Assembly (NCBI GenBank): GCA_900100895.1
Contig: FMTX01000006.1
Coordinates: forward strand, 186,001 to 250,000
Direction: 5' to 3'
Source: Lachnospiraceae bacterium YSD2013
GTDB lineage: Bacteria > Bacillota > Clostridia > Lachnospirales > Lachnospiraceae
Length of the DNA stretch: 64,000 nt
The notes beneath the pieces are model-generated. The model was given only the letters and a program-made list of their open reading frames with translations. It did not search any database and had not been told where the DNA came from. Below, piece by piece: positions 1 through 9,470 of this stretch. The translations under genes and the position numbers were made by a program. How positions within the stretch are numbered: position 1 is the first letter of the stretch; each line of letters starts with the position of its first letter.

Positions 1-1791
1 CTTCAAAACACAGTTTGCGGTATGCATAAGGGGTAATTTCCCGTATGCAAAGACATACGTATTACCGTCATAACATTCGGCCAGCTCGTGCTTAGATAGT
101 TCAAGGGGCGCTACGTGAGCGTCGGAAATATCATCGATGAATTCAACAGCTGATTTGTTGGCCGAATAAATCTCACTGCCTACGACTACGTTCAAATCAT
201 AGTTACCTTCAGCTATGATATTTAATCCTTCAAAATTACGAACATAGACAGCACAACAGTTATTATCACATATATGCTTTAAAAAATTCTTAACATATCC
301 GTAATCCTTAATTCTGATTACATCCGGAAGGACAGCTATTATATTGTTACCGCTAAAGCTTTCCTTGAGAAGTAGCTCCGCAGGAACACCTATATAAATA
401 TCATCAAAAGCACATGCGACGTCATACTGTTCCTTGGTATGAACATTAACTATAGGCTTTTTAGCAAAAGAATGCGACGCCTTCTGCTCCTTAAATGTAA
501 TCAGACTTATCTTGGCAGGTTCTTTGACCGATAGTTCATCTGTTAATCGTTCAATTGCATTACGCCTGAGTTCATTAAGGGACTTAACCGGCATGAATGC
601 AGGTTCAGGCATTTCAACATATACTTCTTCGGCAGAGAAAGCTGTATCGCCGAGTTTACTTAACTGTTTAATAATGTCAGCCTCAGCCAAAGGACGATTA
701 AGAGGTGTACTAACCTCATCTCCTTCAACAGTCACCGAAGTTTCCCCCCGTATAACCGTCAAAGAAGCATTCTTGCCGGGTACCAGGCTCGCATACATAG
801 TAATCGGTTGTTTTTTAACACCCGATAAAAATTGTTCAGATACACTCTTCATAAGAGCATCATCATTCCCGTTGTATGCGGGGCTGTCAAGAGTAATCAT
901 CTCACGACCGTTTTGGACATGATAATAACCCTTGCCGATTTCAGACCTCAAATACATATGTCTTAAGTTTTCAAAGTCTCTCTTATCGACCTTATAAGCC
1001 TCGGGATGTTCCATGAATAAATCAATATATTTACGATATACAGACGTAACAAAGGCGCTGTATTCAGGCTTCTTCATGCGGCCTTCTATCTTAAGCGAAT
1101 CTATACCCGCGTTAATAAGCTCCGGGATAATATCTATGGTACATTGATCCTTCATGGAAAGAAGGTATTTATCGGTACCGGACTTGTCGTCGAGCATTTT
1201 GTAAGGCAATCTGCAAGGACCTGCGCAACGTCCGCGATTTCCGCTTCTGCCGCCGAGACACGAACTGAAAAGACATTCTCCGGAGTATGAATAACACATG
1301 GCACCATGAATGAATGTCTCAAGCTCTACATCTACACTTGCCTTAATCTTCTTAATCTCGTCCAAAGAAAGCTCTCTTGCAAGCACAACGCGAGACGCGC
1401 CGAGGGATTTATAGAACTTCACAGACTCTATACCTGTGGCAAAACCCTGAGTACTTACATGGCATTCCATATCAGGGAAAAACTCTTTAAAACGTACGAT
1501 AAGACCCAAATCTTGCACTATACAGCCATCAAGACCGGCTTCATAGAGCGGACGCAAGTAATCGATGACATCGCTGTATTCACGTTCTTTAATAAGCGTA
1601 TTAACGGTAAGATATACCTTGACATTATTGATATGGGCAAGCTTTATGGCCTTAATTATTTCTTCGTCCGAGAAATTGTCGGCATAAGCTCTGGCTCCGA
1701 ATCGTGAGCCGCCCAAATAAACGGCATCACAGCCGGCATTTAAAGCACCTATAAACGCATTGTAATTACCTGCCGGCGACAATAGTTCCAT
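1..1791 (-). CDS. U32 family peptidase / RNA hydroxylation-type protein (3' end outside window)
   Basis: The reading frame opens with ATG at 1791 behind a GGAG-type site and runs 597 codons to the window edge without a stop. The N-terminus MELLSPAG and the signature ETFIHGAMCYSYSGEC near residues 155-175 are the U32 family hallmark, followed by further Cys residues (SSCLGG, GRCAGPC). The long C-terminal part fits the DUF3656-bearing members. Known relatives act in RNA modification: E. coli RlhA hydroxylates 23S rRNA and TrhP proteins hydroxylate tRNA wobble uridine. Proteolytic activity is doubtful for the family. Which RNA this protein serves cannot be decided from the sequence. It lies 59 bases beyond zapA, from which a terminator separates it. 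Confidence 0.85.
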   Translation of the reverse strand, partial: MELLSPAGNYNAFIGALNAGCDAVYLGGSRFGARAYADNFSDEEIIKAIKLAHINNVKVYLTVNTLIKEREYSDVIDYLRPLYEAGLDGCIVQDLGLIVRFKEFFPDMECHVSTQGFATGIESVKFYKSLGASRVVLARELSLDEIKKIKASVDVELETFIHGAMCYSYSGECLFSSCLGGRSGNRGRCAGPCRLPYKMLDDKSGTDKYLLSMKDQCTIDIIPELINAGIDSLKIEGRMKKPEYSAFVTSVYRKYIDLFMEHPEAYKVDKRDFENLRHMYLRSEIGKGYYHVQNGREMITLDSPAYNGNDDALMKSVSEQFLSGVKKQPITMYASLVPGKNASLTVIRGETSVTVEGDEVSTPLNRPLAEADIIKQLSKLGDTAFSAEEVYVEMPEPAFMPVKSLNELRRNAIERLTDELSVKEPAKISLITFKEQKASHSFAKKPIVNVHTKEQYDVACAFDDIYIGVPAELLLKESFSGNNIIAVLPDVIRIKDYGYVKNFLKHICDNNCCAVYVRNFEGLNIIAEGNYDLNVVVGSEIYSANKSAVEFIDDISDAHVAPLELSKHELAECYDGNTYVFAYGKLPLMHTANCVLK

Positions 1792-1822
1792 ACTTAAACA
1801 ACTCCTGCAATACTATAAAGAA

Positions 1823-1847
1823 AAAAGGCTGATTAAAACAGCCTTTT
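1823..1847 (-). terminator. Intrinsic terminator after zapA
   Basis: A 9-bp stem (AAAAGGCTG / CAGCCTTTT) with a 7-base loop is followed on the minus strand by a run of T. It sits between the zapA stop codon and the U32 gene start, only about 30 bases before that start. Confidence 0.8.
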
Positions 1848-1850
1848 AAG

Positions 1851-2252
1851 TTAGTTATTTTTAAGTTCAGATTCAAGCCTGTATAACTTTCTGGAACTCT
1901 CATCGAGCTCACTTTTAAGAGATTTCATATTCTTCTCGGAATTATCAAGCTTAATCTGAGAAGCAATCAATTCATGCTTCAGATCATACAGTTCCTTCTC
2001 CTTGGCGCTGATTTCTTCTTCAAGGAGAGATATCTGCTTCTTGGCTTTAAAATAATCATCGGCGATGTTAAGCTGAAGAAGCACATTCTGAGTGTCCACG
2101 GGAGAACGTCTGAAGCCTTCGATTCGGTTATACTCCGCAAGCTTGGAGTTTATATAAGCCGCAACCTTCTGAAGATACTCTTCGCTTTCATATCCGCTAA
2201 GCCTGAAAACCTTGCCGCCAATAATAACTTCTGTATCAGTTTTAGCTGCCAT
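1851..2252 (-). CDS. zapA: Cell division protein ZapA
   Basis: The product is 133 aa. Its N-terminal part (TEVIIGGKVFRLSG, then the YLQKVAAYINSKL region) matches the ZapA globular domain. Residues from about 75 onward are heptad-rich and Glu/Lys-rich, as expected for the ZapA coiled coil. ZapA binds FtsZ and bundles protofilaments at the division ring. The ATG start has a GGGAGG site nine bases upstream. A separate promoter sits between it and ruvB, and a terminator follows, so it looks monocistronic. The coiled coil is slightly longer than in E. coli ZapA (109 aa), as is common in Gram-positive homologues. Confidence 0.85.
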   Translation of the reverse strand: MAAKTDTEVIIGGKVFRLSGYESEEYLQKVAAYINSKLAEYNRIEGFRRSPVDTQNVLLQLNIADDYFKAKKQISLLEEEISAKEKELYDLKHELIASQIKLDNSEKNMKSLKSELDESSRKLYRLESELKNN

Positions 2253-2320
2253 GAAAGCAATCCTCCCAAAGAATTCTTCATCAAAAACAAGGCATAACGC
2301 ATGTTTTCAAACATATTTCA

Positions 2321-2349
2321 ATTATAATATCTAACCTGTCAAAATGCAA
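2321..2349 (-). promoter_or_regulatory. Probable promoter of zapA
   Basis: On the minus strand a perfect TATAAT (2326-2321) lies 17 bases downstream of TTGCAT (2349-2344, 3 of 6 matches to consensus). An alternative TTGACA lies too close to serve as the -35. The zapA start is about 70 bases downstream. Confidence 0.5.
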
Positions 2350-2353
2350 GGTC

Positions 2354-3349
2354 TCAAGCATTCATCTCAATGCCCAAATGTCGGTATGCAAGCTCCGTAA
2401 CCATACGTCCTCTGGGGGTTCTGATGATGAATCCGTTCTTGATTAAATAAGGCTCATATACTTCTTCAATCGTACCGGAATCCTCTCCGATAGTGGCAGA
2501 AAGTGTATCAAGGCCTACCGGTCCGCCCTTATATAATTCAATCATTGTAACAAGGATATTTCTGTCCACGTGATCGAGCCCCATCTTATCGACGTCCATT
2601 AAATCAAGTGCCGTTCTGGCCACATCTCCGGTAATAACACCGTCAAATCTGACTTCGGCAAAATCTCTCACACGCTTAAGCATACGATTGGCAAGTCTGG
2701 GCGTACCTCTGCTTCGTCTTGCAAGTTCATCGGCACCGTCGGTATCAATTTTAACGTTCAAAATCTTGGCCGAATGTCTGATGATAGTCGACAATTCGTC
2801 AACATTATAAAATTCAAGCTTCTGTACAACGCCGAATCTGTCTCTTAAAGGAGCCGAAAGAAGGCCTGCTCTCGTAGTAGCACCAACCAACGTAAACTTG
2901 GGCAAGTCAAGCCTTATAGACTTGGCCGAAGGACCCTTTCCTATCATGATGTCAAGAGAATAGTCCTCCATTGCAGGGTACAGTACTTCTTCAATCTGCT
3001 TGTTAAGTCTGTGAATCTCGTCTATAAAAAGAAGGTCTCCCTCCTTAAGTCCGTTAAGGATAGCCGCCATGTCACCGGGCTTTTCTATAGCAGGTCCGCT
3101 TGTAATCTTGATATTAACGCCCATTTCATTGGCTATAATCTGCGCAAGTGTAGTCTTGCCGAGTCCGGGAGGTCCGTACAAAAGAACATGATCGAGCGCA
3201 TCGTTACGGTTCTTGGCCGCTTCGATGTACACTTTCATAATATCTTTAACCTTTTCCTGACCGATGTACTCGGAAAGAAAATGAGGTCTCAAAGAGCCTT
3301 CGAGTTTAACATCTTCTTCGGTTATCTTGGTTTCAATCATTCGTTGCAA
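2354..3349 (-). CDS. ruvB: Holliday junction branch migration ATPase RuvB
   Basis: The 331-aa product has the RuvB AAA+ layout: Walker [12 protein letters not shown], Walker [12 protein letters not shown], sensor/arginine-finger block [18 protein letters not shown] and a C-terminal winged helix ending in RTPRGR. RuvB hexamers drive branch migration of Holliday junctions together with RuvA. The start is probably TTG at 3349, because an AAGGGG site lies nine bases upstream of it, whereas the next ATG (three codons in) is too far from that site. It follows ruvA by 13 bases and is the last gene of the unit. Confidence 0.97.
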   Translation of the reverse strand: MQRMIETKITEEDVKLEGSLRPHFLSEYIGQEKVKDIMKVYIEAAKNRNDALDHVLLYGPPGLGKTTLAQIIANEMGVNIKITSGPAIEKPGDMAAILNGLKEGDLLFIDEIHRLNKQIEEVLYPAMEDYSLDIMIGKGPSAKSIRLDLPKFTLVGATTRAGLLSAPLRDRFGVVQKLEFYNVDELSTIIRHSAKILNVKIDTDGADELARRSRGTPRLANRMLKRVRDFAEVRFDGVITGDVARTALDLMDVDKMGLDHVDRNILVTMIELYKGGPVGLDTLSATIGEDSGTIEEVYEPYLIKNGFIIRTPRGRMVTELAYRHLGIEMNA

Positions 3350-3362
3350 TGTAAGTCACCCC

Positions 3363-3965
3363 TTAAAACATGTATTGAAGCGAAAGCTTAAGAATCTCAT
3401 TGGTATTAAGCTCTTCAAGATGTTCAATCTTAAGTACTGCGGCCTTGGCTTCTTTCTTGTCATATCCGAGAGCCGCCAGTGCCTCGATAGCATCAAGTGC
3501 ATCCTGCGAAAGCTTACCGTCGGGTTGCGAAGGTACATCCGAAACTGTGCCAATAAGAGGTTCTTTGGCCAGTTTGTCTTTTAAGTCTACAATTATTCGT
3601 TCAGCAGTCTTCTTGCCGATTGTAGGTGCCTTTGAAAGGCTTGCAACATCTCCTGTAACAATGAAATACTTTATTACCGGCACATCCGCGATGCTAAGAA
3701 GCGCCTGAGCGCCCTTAGGGCCTACTCCGGATACGCCTATAAGAAGATTAAACATATCGAGTTCGTCGCGAGTCAAGAATCCGTAAAGACTCATTCCGTC
3801 CTCACGAACACTTAAATAAGTATATACCTTAATCTCATTGCCTATGGACGGAAGACTTTCGCAAACTGACTCCGAAACAACCACATTGTAGCCGACACCG
3901 TTAACATCGATAACAAGATTACCCGGACGGTTTTCTTCAAGAATACCCTTCAAAAAAGCAATCAT
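3363..3965 (-). CDS. ruvA: Holliday junction DNA helicase subunit RuvA
   Basis: The product is 200 aa, the usual RuvA length. It starts MIAFLKGILEE with the N-terminal OB fold (NVVVSESV region), continues with the helix-hairpin-helix segments (GVSGVGPKGAQALLS and the APTIGKKTAERII stretch) and ends in the small RuvB-binding domain III. RuvA tetramers hold the four-way junction and load RuvB. It lies 13 bases upstream of ruvB and 13 bases downstream of the histidine phosphatase gene, consistent with one transcript. Confidence 0.97.
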   Translation of the reverse strand: MIAFLKGILEENRPGNLVIDVNGVGYNVVVSESVCESLPSIGNEIKVYTYLSVREDGMSLYGFLTRDELDMFNLLIGVSGVGPKGAQALLSIADVPVIKYFIVTGDVASLSKAPTIGKKTAERIIVDLKDKLAKEPLIGTVSDVPSQPDGKLSQDALDAIEALAALGYDKKEAKAAVLKIEHLEELNTNEILKLSLQYMF

Positions 3966-3978
3966 ACTCTAATCCTCA

Positions 3979-4701
3979 CTAACCCTGGAAACAATCTGTA
4001 AAATAGCCCGATTTGGATGCAGGCTCACCGTTAAGTCTTAAATGGCTCGTATCCCCGAAGTACTGCGTTCTGAACGCGCATTTTCCGGGCTCACGCTCTT
4101 CTGTGGCAAGCACCGTCACTGCCGTAGGAGCCACAAAGAAGCCGTGCCACAATACAAAAGGTGAAATACCCAGAAGGTGTCCCATAATCAAAAACGACAC
4201 ACCGAGGTGGCAAAAGAAAACAAGTGTCTTGCCATGGTCTGAACCATCTGTTAAATAGTATTCTCCGTTTCTTTTAAGACCATATTCTTCGAGCAGTTTA
4301 TCAAAAGAAGCATTCACGTGTTCCGCTTCGCCCTTTATGTCGTTCTCTTGTAACAGCGAAAGCTCGGCCCACTTATCTTTGTCGTATGCTTCCTTAAAAT
4401 CGGTCCATGCTGCAGGATAAAAATCCCAAGGAACATGTATCTCATTGTTCTGTTCGGCATGATGCGTCGGATAATAAAACTCCTTGAGCCATTCGCACTC
4501 CGTAGCTTCCATGTGAAGCTTATTAAGCGAATATTCGCACGTAAGCTTGGCTCTTCCCAAGGGAGAACGATAAATGTGAGTTATATCATCTTTCCAGTTA
4601 AGAACTCTCTCAGCCAAAAGCTCGGCTTCTCTTCTTCCTTTTTCCGTCAAAGAATCATTCTTATAATCGGGATCCCCGTGACGAATGAAAATAATTCTCA
4701 T
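3979..4701 (-). CDS. Histidine phosphatase superfamily protein (phosphoglycerate mutase-like)
   Basis: The N-terminus MRIIFIRHGDPDY carries the RHG catalytic motif of the branch, with LTEKGRREAELLAERV after it and the second catalytic His in the VFFCHLGVS stretch near residue 190. These are phosphotransfer enzymes using a phosphohistidine intermediate; substrates range from phosphoglycerate to small phosphometabolites. The substrate here is unknown. The ATG at 4701 has GAGG five bases upstream and is preferred over an in-frame GTG two codons earlier that overlaps that site. It sits 12 bases after the SGNH gene and 13 before ruvA. Confidence 0.85.
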   Translation of the reverse strand: MRIIFIRHGDPDYKNDSLTEKGRREAELLAERVLNWKDDITHIYRSPLGRAKLTCEYSLNKLHMEATECEWLKEFYYPTHHAEQNNEIHVPWDFYPAAWTDFKEAYDKDKWAELSLLQENDIKGEAEHVNASFDKLLEEYGLKRNGEYYLTDGSDHGKTLVFFCHLGVSFLIMGHLLGISPFVLWHGFFVAPTAVTVLATEEREPGKCAFRTQYFGDTSHLRLNGEPASKSGYFTDCFQG

Positions 4702-4713
4702 AAACACCTCAAA

Positions 4714-6150
4714 TTAATATTTTTTCTGCATTACGGTTTCACACAGATAATTATCATATATAACGATATTTACATACACATCCCGATTGGAATAATCATC
4801 CTTGCCAATCAAAATATTACCAACAGAGCCATCGCCTGAGAATCTGACACACATAGAATCAAATTCATTTAAATCGATGCTCCTAATACCTTCAGACGAA
4901 TCATTATCAATTAATTTAGTAAGTGAATTGTTTGAATAAAGCCATTTTCCGCCTTCAGTTATCTCACTGTATGCCATGCCGAATTCGGAAAGTTTTTCAC
5001 AGGTATCATGAGACAGATTTATTATCGAATCGGTATTTTCCACACTGATTATTGCCGAGAAGTCGGCTCCGGCTTCGCTCGACAAAGCTTCATGCAAATC
5101 ATGTAAATCGTTGACATACTGTAGGTTATTCAAAAACTCTTCGTGATTATAGTATTTTAAATCCTCATCCCACTGATGGTACCTCGAATCGCCTCGATGG
5201 TCTGCAAGACTAAAATTGGTATTGATATAATCATTAAGATAGCCTGTAACTTTCGCAGCTCCGTATGCATTAACATGGTTACCGTCTATAAAATCGCTTC
5301 CCATGTCTAGGCCTAATTCATCAGCCATTCTGTTAAAATCTATGAAGTCTATATTCTTACTGTCGGCATACTGCGAGGCTGCATCCATAATTGACTGAAA
5401 GAACGGCCCTCCGTTTATAGGCGTTTTCATAAGAACAAGCTTAAAGCCTTCTTTCACTGATAAATCATACAGACTGTTAAGCCACGCAATATTTTTATCC
5501 GACAGTTCGGCAGGGTCGAAATCAAATTGAAGTATGGGACTTATGTCGCCGCCGGTATTAAAGCCTATTCTCTCACCTCTCAATATAGAGTTTAGTTTGT
5601 TGTTATGGAAATCGTAACGGCTGAGCTCTTTGTAACGTGTATGTATAATAGGCCAACGGTAAAAGAAATTGCTCTTATCGCCTTCGTTGTCTTCAAAATA
5701 ATCATTAACAAGATCAATCGAATTTTTGGACGTCTTCATGGAAAGAAGGTTCCTGTATAAATTGCCTTCGCTGTCGTGCTTATCCGAAAAAAGGCCGTAA
5801 ATATCCACGAAAATAACCTTCGGAGATTGAGTCTTCAGCAATTCCTTAATCTGATGATATGCGGAATACTTGTCCTGCCCGGACACACTCATATCAAATG
5901 CCGCTATGCCGCTTTTCTCCCACAAAATGCTTGGATAAACACTGCAATACACATGCGAACTTCCCACAAAAACAACGTCAATCAAATCTTTATCGGTATT
6001 GTAAAGCTGTTCGATTGACGAGCAATAATCACCCGTAGTGTCTTTCCATTTCAAAACATTATAAACGGACAAAACTATTATCGTTAACAATATGATAAAT
6101 GCAATAAACTTAACGGTATTTCCTAATTTTTGATTCTTAATTAACTTCAA
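4714..6150 (-). CDS. Membrane-anchored SGNH-fold protein (DltD/AlgJ-like acyl transfer partner)
   Basis: With a TTG start at 6150 (GAGAGG eight bases upstream) the product is 478 aa. A single hydrophobic helix (about residues 15-35, FIAFIILLTIIVLSV) anchors it, and the rest should face outside. VVFVGSSHVYCS supplies the block I nucleophile Ser, and DGNHVNAYGA near residue 265 supplies the Asp-His pair of the SGNH fold. It directly follows an MBOAT acyltransferase gene, the pairing seen in DltB-DltD and AlgI-AlgJ systems that O-acylate wall polymers or exopolysaccharide. An upstream extension into the MBOAT gene has no ribosome site. The acceptor polymer is unknown. Confidence 0.75.
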   Translation of the reverse strand: MKLIKNQKLGNTVKFIAFIILLTIIVLSVYNVLKWKDTTGDYCSSIEQLYNTDKDLIDVVFVGSSHVYCSVYPSILWEKSGIAAFDMSVSGQDKYSAYHQIKELLKTQSPKVIFVDIYGLFSDKHDSEGNLYRNLLSMKTSKNSIDLVNDYFEDNEGDKSNFFYRWPIIHTRYKELSRYDFHNNKLNSILRGERIGFNTGGDISPILQFDFDPAELSDKNIAWLNSLYDLSVKEGFKLVLMKTPINGGPFFQSIMDAASQYADSKNIDFIDFNRMADELGLDMGSDFIDGNHVNAYGAAKVTGYLNDYINTNFSLADHRGDSRYHQWDEDLKYYNHEEFLNNLQYVNDLHDLHEALSSEAGADFSAIISVENTDSIINLSHDTCEKLSEFGMAYSEITEGGKWLYSNNSLTKLIDNDSSEGIRSIDLNEFDSMCVRFSGDGSVGNILIGKDDYSNRDVYVNIVIYDNYLCETVMQKKY

Positions 6151-6163
6151 GATTATAGCCTCT

Positions 6164-7648
6164 CTAAAAATCAAAATATATGAATTTGGCCGATTCAAAA
6201 TTGACGCCGTACTCTCCGAATACGAGAACGCCAACAATTACAGCCACATATACAGTCCATCTGAACCAAAGGTTCTGCTCTGCCAAAAGAATGCCTATAT
6301 CCTGTTTCTTTTTATAAGTTAAGAATGAAACTACGAGGAGCAAAGCAATCATGTATGCAAGAATCGCGAACTCTCTTCTGTCTAGGCCGTGCAAAAACAA
6401 GGATTCGTCAAAAAGCACCCATGGATTGAACCTTGTAAACATTCTGTGAATATATCCAACTGCGACTTTCAACGATCTGGCTCTGAAAAATATCCATGCA
6501 AATGCAACCAGTACAAATGTTATCAGTCTTTTTAACAGGTTGTAGCTAAACACGTCTTTTTTGACATGTAACGCAGCGTATGCCTTGGCTCGAATTGAAC
6601 CTGTAATTTCGCCCATAACGCGATACAATCCGTGTAACAAGCCCCAAGCAACATAGTTCCAGGACGCTCCGTGCCATAAGCCGCTTACCAGAAAAGTAAT
6701 GATTAGGTTAATGTACTTTCTTATCTTGCCTTTTCTGTTGCCACCTAAGGGAATATAGACATAATCCTTGAACCAAGTGCTGAGTGATATGTGCCATCTT
6801 GCCCAGAAATCAGCGATGCTTGTAGCAAAATAAGGCGTGTTAAAGTTAGTGCATAAATTAATACCCATAACTCTTGCCGCACCTATCGCAATGGCAGAAT
6901 AACCGGAAAAATCGGCATATATCTGAAGCGTAAACAGTAACGCACCAAATACCAGCTCTACTGTTCCGTACATCGAATAAGCCGTAAAGATATTGTCAAC
7001 AAAAACTGCTGCTCTGTCGGCAATCATTGTTTTTAAAAGCATGCCCCAAAGCATCAGACCGAAGCCCGATACCATAGAATCATAAGAAAAGAGATTCTTT
7101 TCCCTTATTGATTTAATCTGTGTAAGAAGGTTCTTGCTTCTCTCTATGGGGCCTGCAACAAGCTGAGGGAAAAAGCTTACAAACAAAGCGTAATTAATAA
7201 TGTTCTTCTCAGCCTTAACTTCTCCTCTGTACACGTCGATAACGTATCCAACAGCTTGGAACGTGTAAAAAGAAATACCTACAGGCAGTACAAAAGAAAA
7301 CGGATTGGACAAGCTTCCCATGCCGAATTTCTCTGTTATATGACTGATGTTTGATAAGAAGAAATCAAAGTATTTGAAAAGGAAAAGCACCAAAAGGTTA
7401 AGCGTAATTCCGCATGCCAATATTGCTTTGCGGACTTTTGCGGGTCTGTCCCGGTCAATTAAAATTGCGGTAATGTAAGTTACAAGAGTTGAAAAAAGAA
7501 TAAGTACGATGTATTTGGCATTCCAGCACATGTAAAAGAAATAGCTGGAAAGAAGTAACCATACAGGCTTAATCCGCTTGGGAAGTATCAGATAAGCTGC
7601 TACCACTATCGGAAAGAATATAATAAATTCAAAAGAGTTAAAAAGCAT
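6164..7648 (-). CDS. MBOAT family membrane O-acyltransferase (AlgI/DltB-like)
   Basis: The 494-aa polytopic protein starts MLFNSFEFIIFFPIV, a start typical of AlgI-like MBOATs, with GAGG six bases before the ATG. It carries the PVGISFYTFQ block, the WARWHISLSTWFKDYVYIPLG block and the catalytic-His stretch GLWHGASWNYV. MBOAT proteins pass acyl groups across the membrane to an extracytoplasmic polymer together with an SGNH partner, which is the next gene (13 bases on). The terminator of the leu genes ends right at its ribosome site, so no room is left for an obvious promoter of its own. Confidence 0.88.
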   Translation of the reverse strand: MLFNSFEFIIFFPIVVAAYLILPKRIKPVWLLLSSYFFYMCWNAKYIVLILFSTLVTYITAILIDRDRPAKVRKAILACGITLNLLVLFLFKYFDFFLSNISHITEKFGMGSLSNPFSFVLPVGISFYTFQAVGYVIDVYRGEVKAEKNIINYALFVSFFPQLVAGPIERSKNLLTQIKSIREKNLFSYDSMVSGFGLMLWGMLLKTMIADRAAVFVDNIFTAYSMYGTVELVFGALLFTLQIYADFSGYSAIAIGAARVMGINLCTNFNTPYFATSIADFWARWHISLSTWFKDYVYIPLGGNRKGKIRKYINLIITFLVSGLWHGASWNYVAWGLLHGLYRVMGEITGSIRAKAYAALHVKKDVFSYNLLKRLITFVLVAFAWIFFRARSLKVAVGYIHRMFTRFNPWVLFDESLFLHGLDRREFAILAYMIALLLVVSFLTYKKKQDIGILLAEQNLWFRWTVYVAVIVGVLVFGEYGVNFESAKFIYFDF

Positions 7649-7661
7649 TTTATACCTCAAA

Positions 7662-7700
7662 AAACATCTGACATACTAACTAACAGTATATCAGATGTTT
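7662..7700 (-). terminator. Intrinsic terminator after leuD, abutting the MBOAT ribosome site
   Basis: A 16-position stem with one mismatch (outer arms AAACATCTGA / TCAGATGTTT, inner ATACT / AGTAT) is followed on the minus strand by six T. The T run merges into the TTGAGG ribosome site of the following MBOAT gene. Confidence 0.8.
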
Positions 7701-7705
7701 GCAAA

Positions 7706-8194
7706 TTAATCTCTATTTTTTATGTAGTTAAGTAAGCCGTCCGAATTAATAATTTTTTGCATGAATTCGGGGAACGGCTGGCCTTTGAAGGTTTCGCCGG
7801 TTGTTCGGTCAAAAATCTCTCCGGTATCGAAATTGATCTCAACCTCATCACCTGCGTTAATCTTCTCGGAAGCTTCCTTGCATTCCATAATGGGAAGTCC
7901 TATGTTGATGGCATTTCGATAAAAGATTCTGGCGAAGGTCTCTGCTATTACGCAGCTTACACCGTTGGCTTTAATTGCTATGGGAGCGTGTTCTCTTGAT
8001 GAACCGCAGCCAAAGTTCTTGGTGGCAACTATAATGTCGCCGGCTTTAACATGATTCACGAATTCTTTATCGATATCTTCCATGCAGTGAGTCGCAAGTT
8101 CCTTGGGATCTGATGAATTAAGATATCTTGCGGGAATGATTACGTCTGTGTCGACGTTGTCACCGTATTTAAAAACTCTTCCTTTTGCGTTCAT
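7706..8194 (-). CDS. leuD: 3-isopropylmalate dehydratase small subunit
   Basis: The 162-aa product has the swivel-domain signature of short LeuD proteins: [15 protein letters not shown] near the start and [15 protein letters not shown] around residue 65. With LeuC it isomerises 3-isopropylmalate to 2-isopropylmalate's partner isomer through a 4Fe-4S aconitase-type reaction in leucine synthesis. The ATG at 8194 has GGAGGTG five bases upstream; a 44-codon extension that overlaps leuC is spurious. It follows leuC by two bases and is closed by a strong terminator. Confidence 0.96.
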   Translation of the reverse strand: MNAKGRVFKYGDNVDTDVIIPARYLNSSDPKELATHCMEDIDKEFVNHVKAGDIIVATKNFGCGSSREHAPIAIKANGVSCVIAETFARIFYRNAINIGLPIMECKEASEKINAGDEVEINFDTGEIFDRTTGETFKGQPFPEFMQKIINSDGLLNYIKNRD

Positions 8195-8196
8195 AC

Positions 8197-9456
8197 TTAC
8201 ACCTCCGGAGCTGCAATGTAGCCCTTGATTGCGCTTGCTGCGGCAACCGCGGGGCTTGCAAGATAGATTTCGCTTGTGATGTGACCCATACGACCTACAA
8301 AGTTTCTGTTGGTAGTGGATACGCAACGTTCACCTTCGGCAAGTACTCCCATGTATCCGCCGAGGCAAGGACCACAGGTGGGTGTGCTGACTACGCCGCC
8401 GGCTTCAATAAATGTTCTGAGTAAGCCTTCTTCCATAGCCTGAAGGTATATAGCCTGGGTGGCGGGAAGTACAATAAGACGCATGCCGTCTGCAACTTTA
8501 TTGCCTTTAAGAACTTCTGCGGCACATCTTAAGTCATCAATACGTCCGTTGGTACATGAACCGATAACAACCTGATCTATCTTAATCTGTTCTTTGATTT
8601 CGTCTATTGTATGAGTGTTCTCGGGCAAGTGAGGGAACGCGATTGTAGGCTTAAGAGCGGATAAGTCGATAGTGTATTCTTCGTCATATTCAGCATCTGC
8701 ATCAGCTTCATAAATCGTGTATTCACGCCTGCTGTGTTCTTTTAAATAAGCTTCGGTAAGGTCGTCTACGGGGAATATTCCGTTCTTGGCGCCTGCTTCG
8801 ATAGCCATATTGGCGATAGTGAAACGATCGTCCATAGAAAGGTTCTTAATGCCTTCGCCCACAAATTCCATGGATTTGTAAAGCGCACCGTCTACGCCTA
8901 TCATACCGATAATATGAAGAATAACATCTTTACCGCTTACCCATTTGGGCATCTTACCTACTACGTTAAACTTAATTGCCGAAGGAACTTTAAACCACGC
9001 CTTACCCGTAGCCATGCCTGCCGCCATATCTGTACTTCCTACACCGGTGGAAAAAGCACCAAGCGCGCCATATGTGCAGGTATGTGAATCGGCGCCGATA
9101 ATAACGTCACCGGCAACGGTTAAGCCCTGCTCGGGAAGCAATGCGTGCTCAATACCCATCTTACCTACTTCAAAGTAATTGGTAATCTTATTCTTGAGTG
9201 CGAATTCTCTTACGCATTTGCAATGTTCTGCGGATTTAATATCTTTGTTGGGTACGAAATGGTCGGGGACAAGAGCAATCTTGTCCTTATTGAAAACGTC
9301 CTTTAAGTTCATTTTCTCCATTTCTTTAATAGCTACAGGGCTTGTAATATCATTGCCAAGCACCAAATCTAAGTCAGCTTCTATTAATTGTCCTGCGACA
9401 ACAGATTCAAGACCCGCATGAGCGGCAAGAATCTTCTGGGTCATAGTCATTCCCAT
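8197..9456 (-). CDS. leuC: 3-isopropylmalate dehydratase large subunit
   Basis: The 419-aa product belongs to the shorter LeuC class (also close to homoaconitase). Iron-sulphur ligands are visible in [10 protein letters not shown] and [13 protein letters not shown], and [13 protein letters not shown] supplies the substrate-binding block. It forms the catalytic half of isopropylmalate isomerase with LeuD. The ATG at 9456 has an AAAGGAG site seven bases upstream. It lies 14 bases after the cysK-like gene and two bases before leuD, so the three should share one message. Confidence 0.96.
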   Translation of the reverse strand: MGMTMTQKILAAHAGLESVVAGQLIEADLDLVLGNDITSPVAIKEMEKMNLKDVFNKDKIALVPDHFVPNKDIKSAEHCKCVREFALKNKITNYFEVGKMGIEHALLPEQGLTVAGDVIIGADSHTCTYGALGAFSTGVGSTDMAAGMATGKAWFKVPSAIKFNVVGKMPKWVSGKDVILHIIGMIGVDGALYKSMEFVGEGIKNLSMDDRFTIANMAIEAGAKNGIFPVDDLTEAYLKEHSRREYTIYEADADAEYDEEYTIDLSALKPTIAFPHLPENTHTIDEIKEQIKIDQVVIGSCTNGRIDDLRCAAEVLKGNKVADGMRLIVLPATQAIYLQAMEEGLLRTFIEAGGVVSTPTCGPCLGGYMGVLAEGERCVSTTNRNFVGRMGHITSEIYLASPAVAAASAIKGYIAAPEV

Positions 9457-9470
9457 TGGCTTATTCTCCT

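Noticed and set aside
8195-8326. Upstream extension of leuD overlapping leuC
   Set aside because: It is a shadow frame of leuC; the family start with GGAGGTG lies at 8194.
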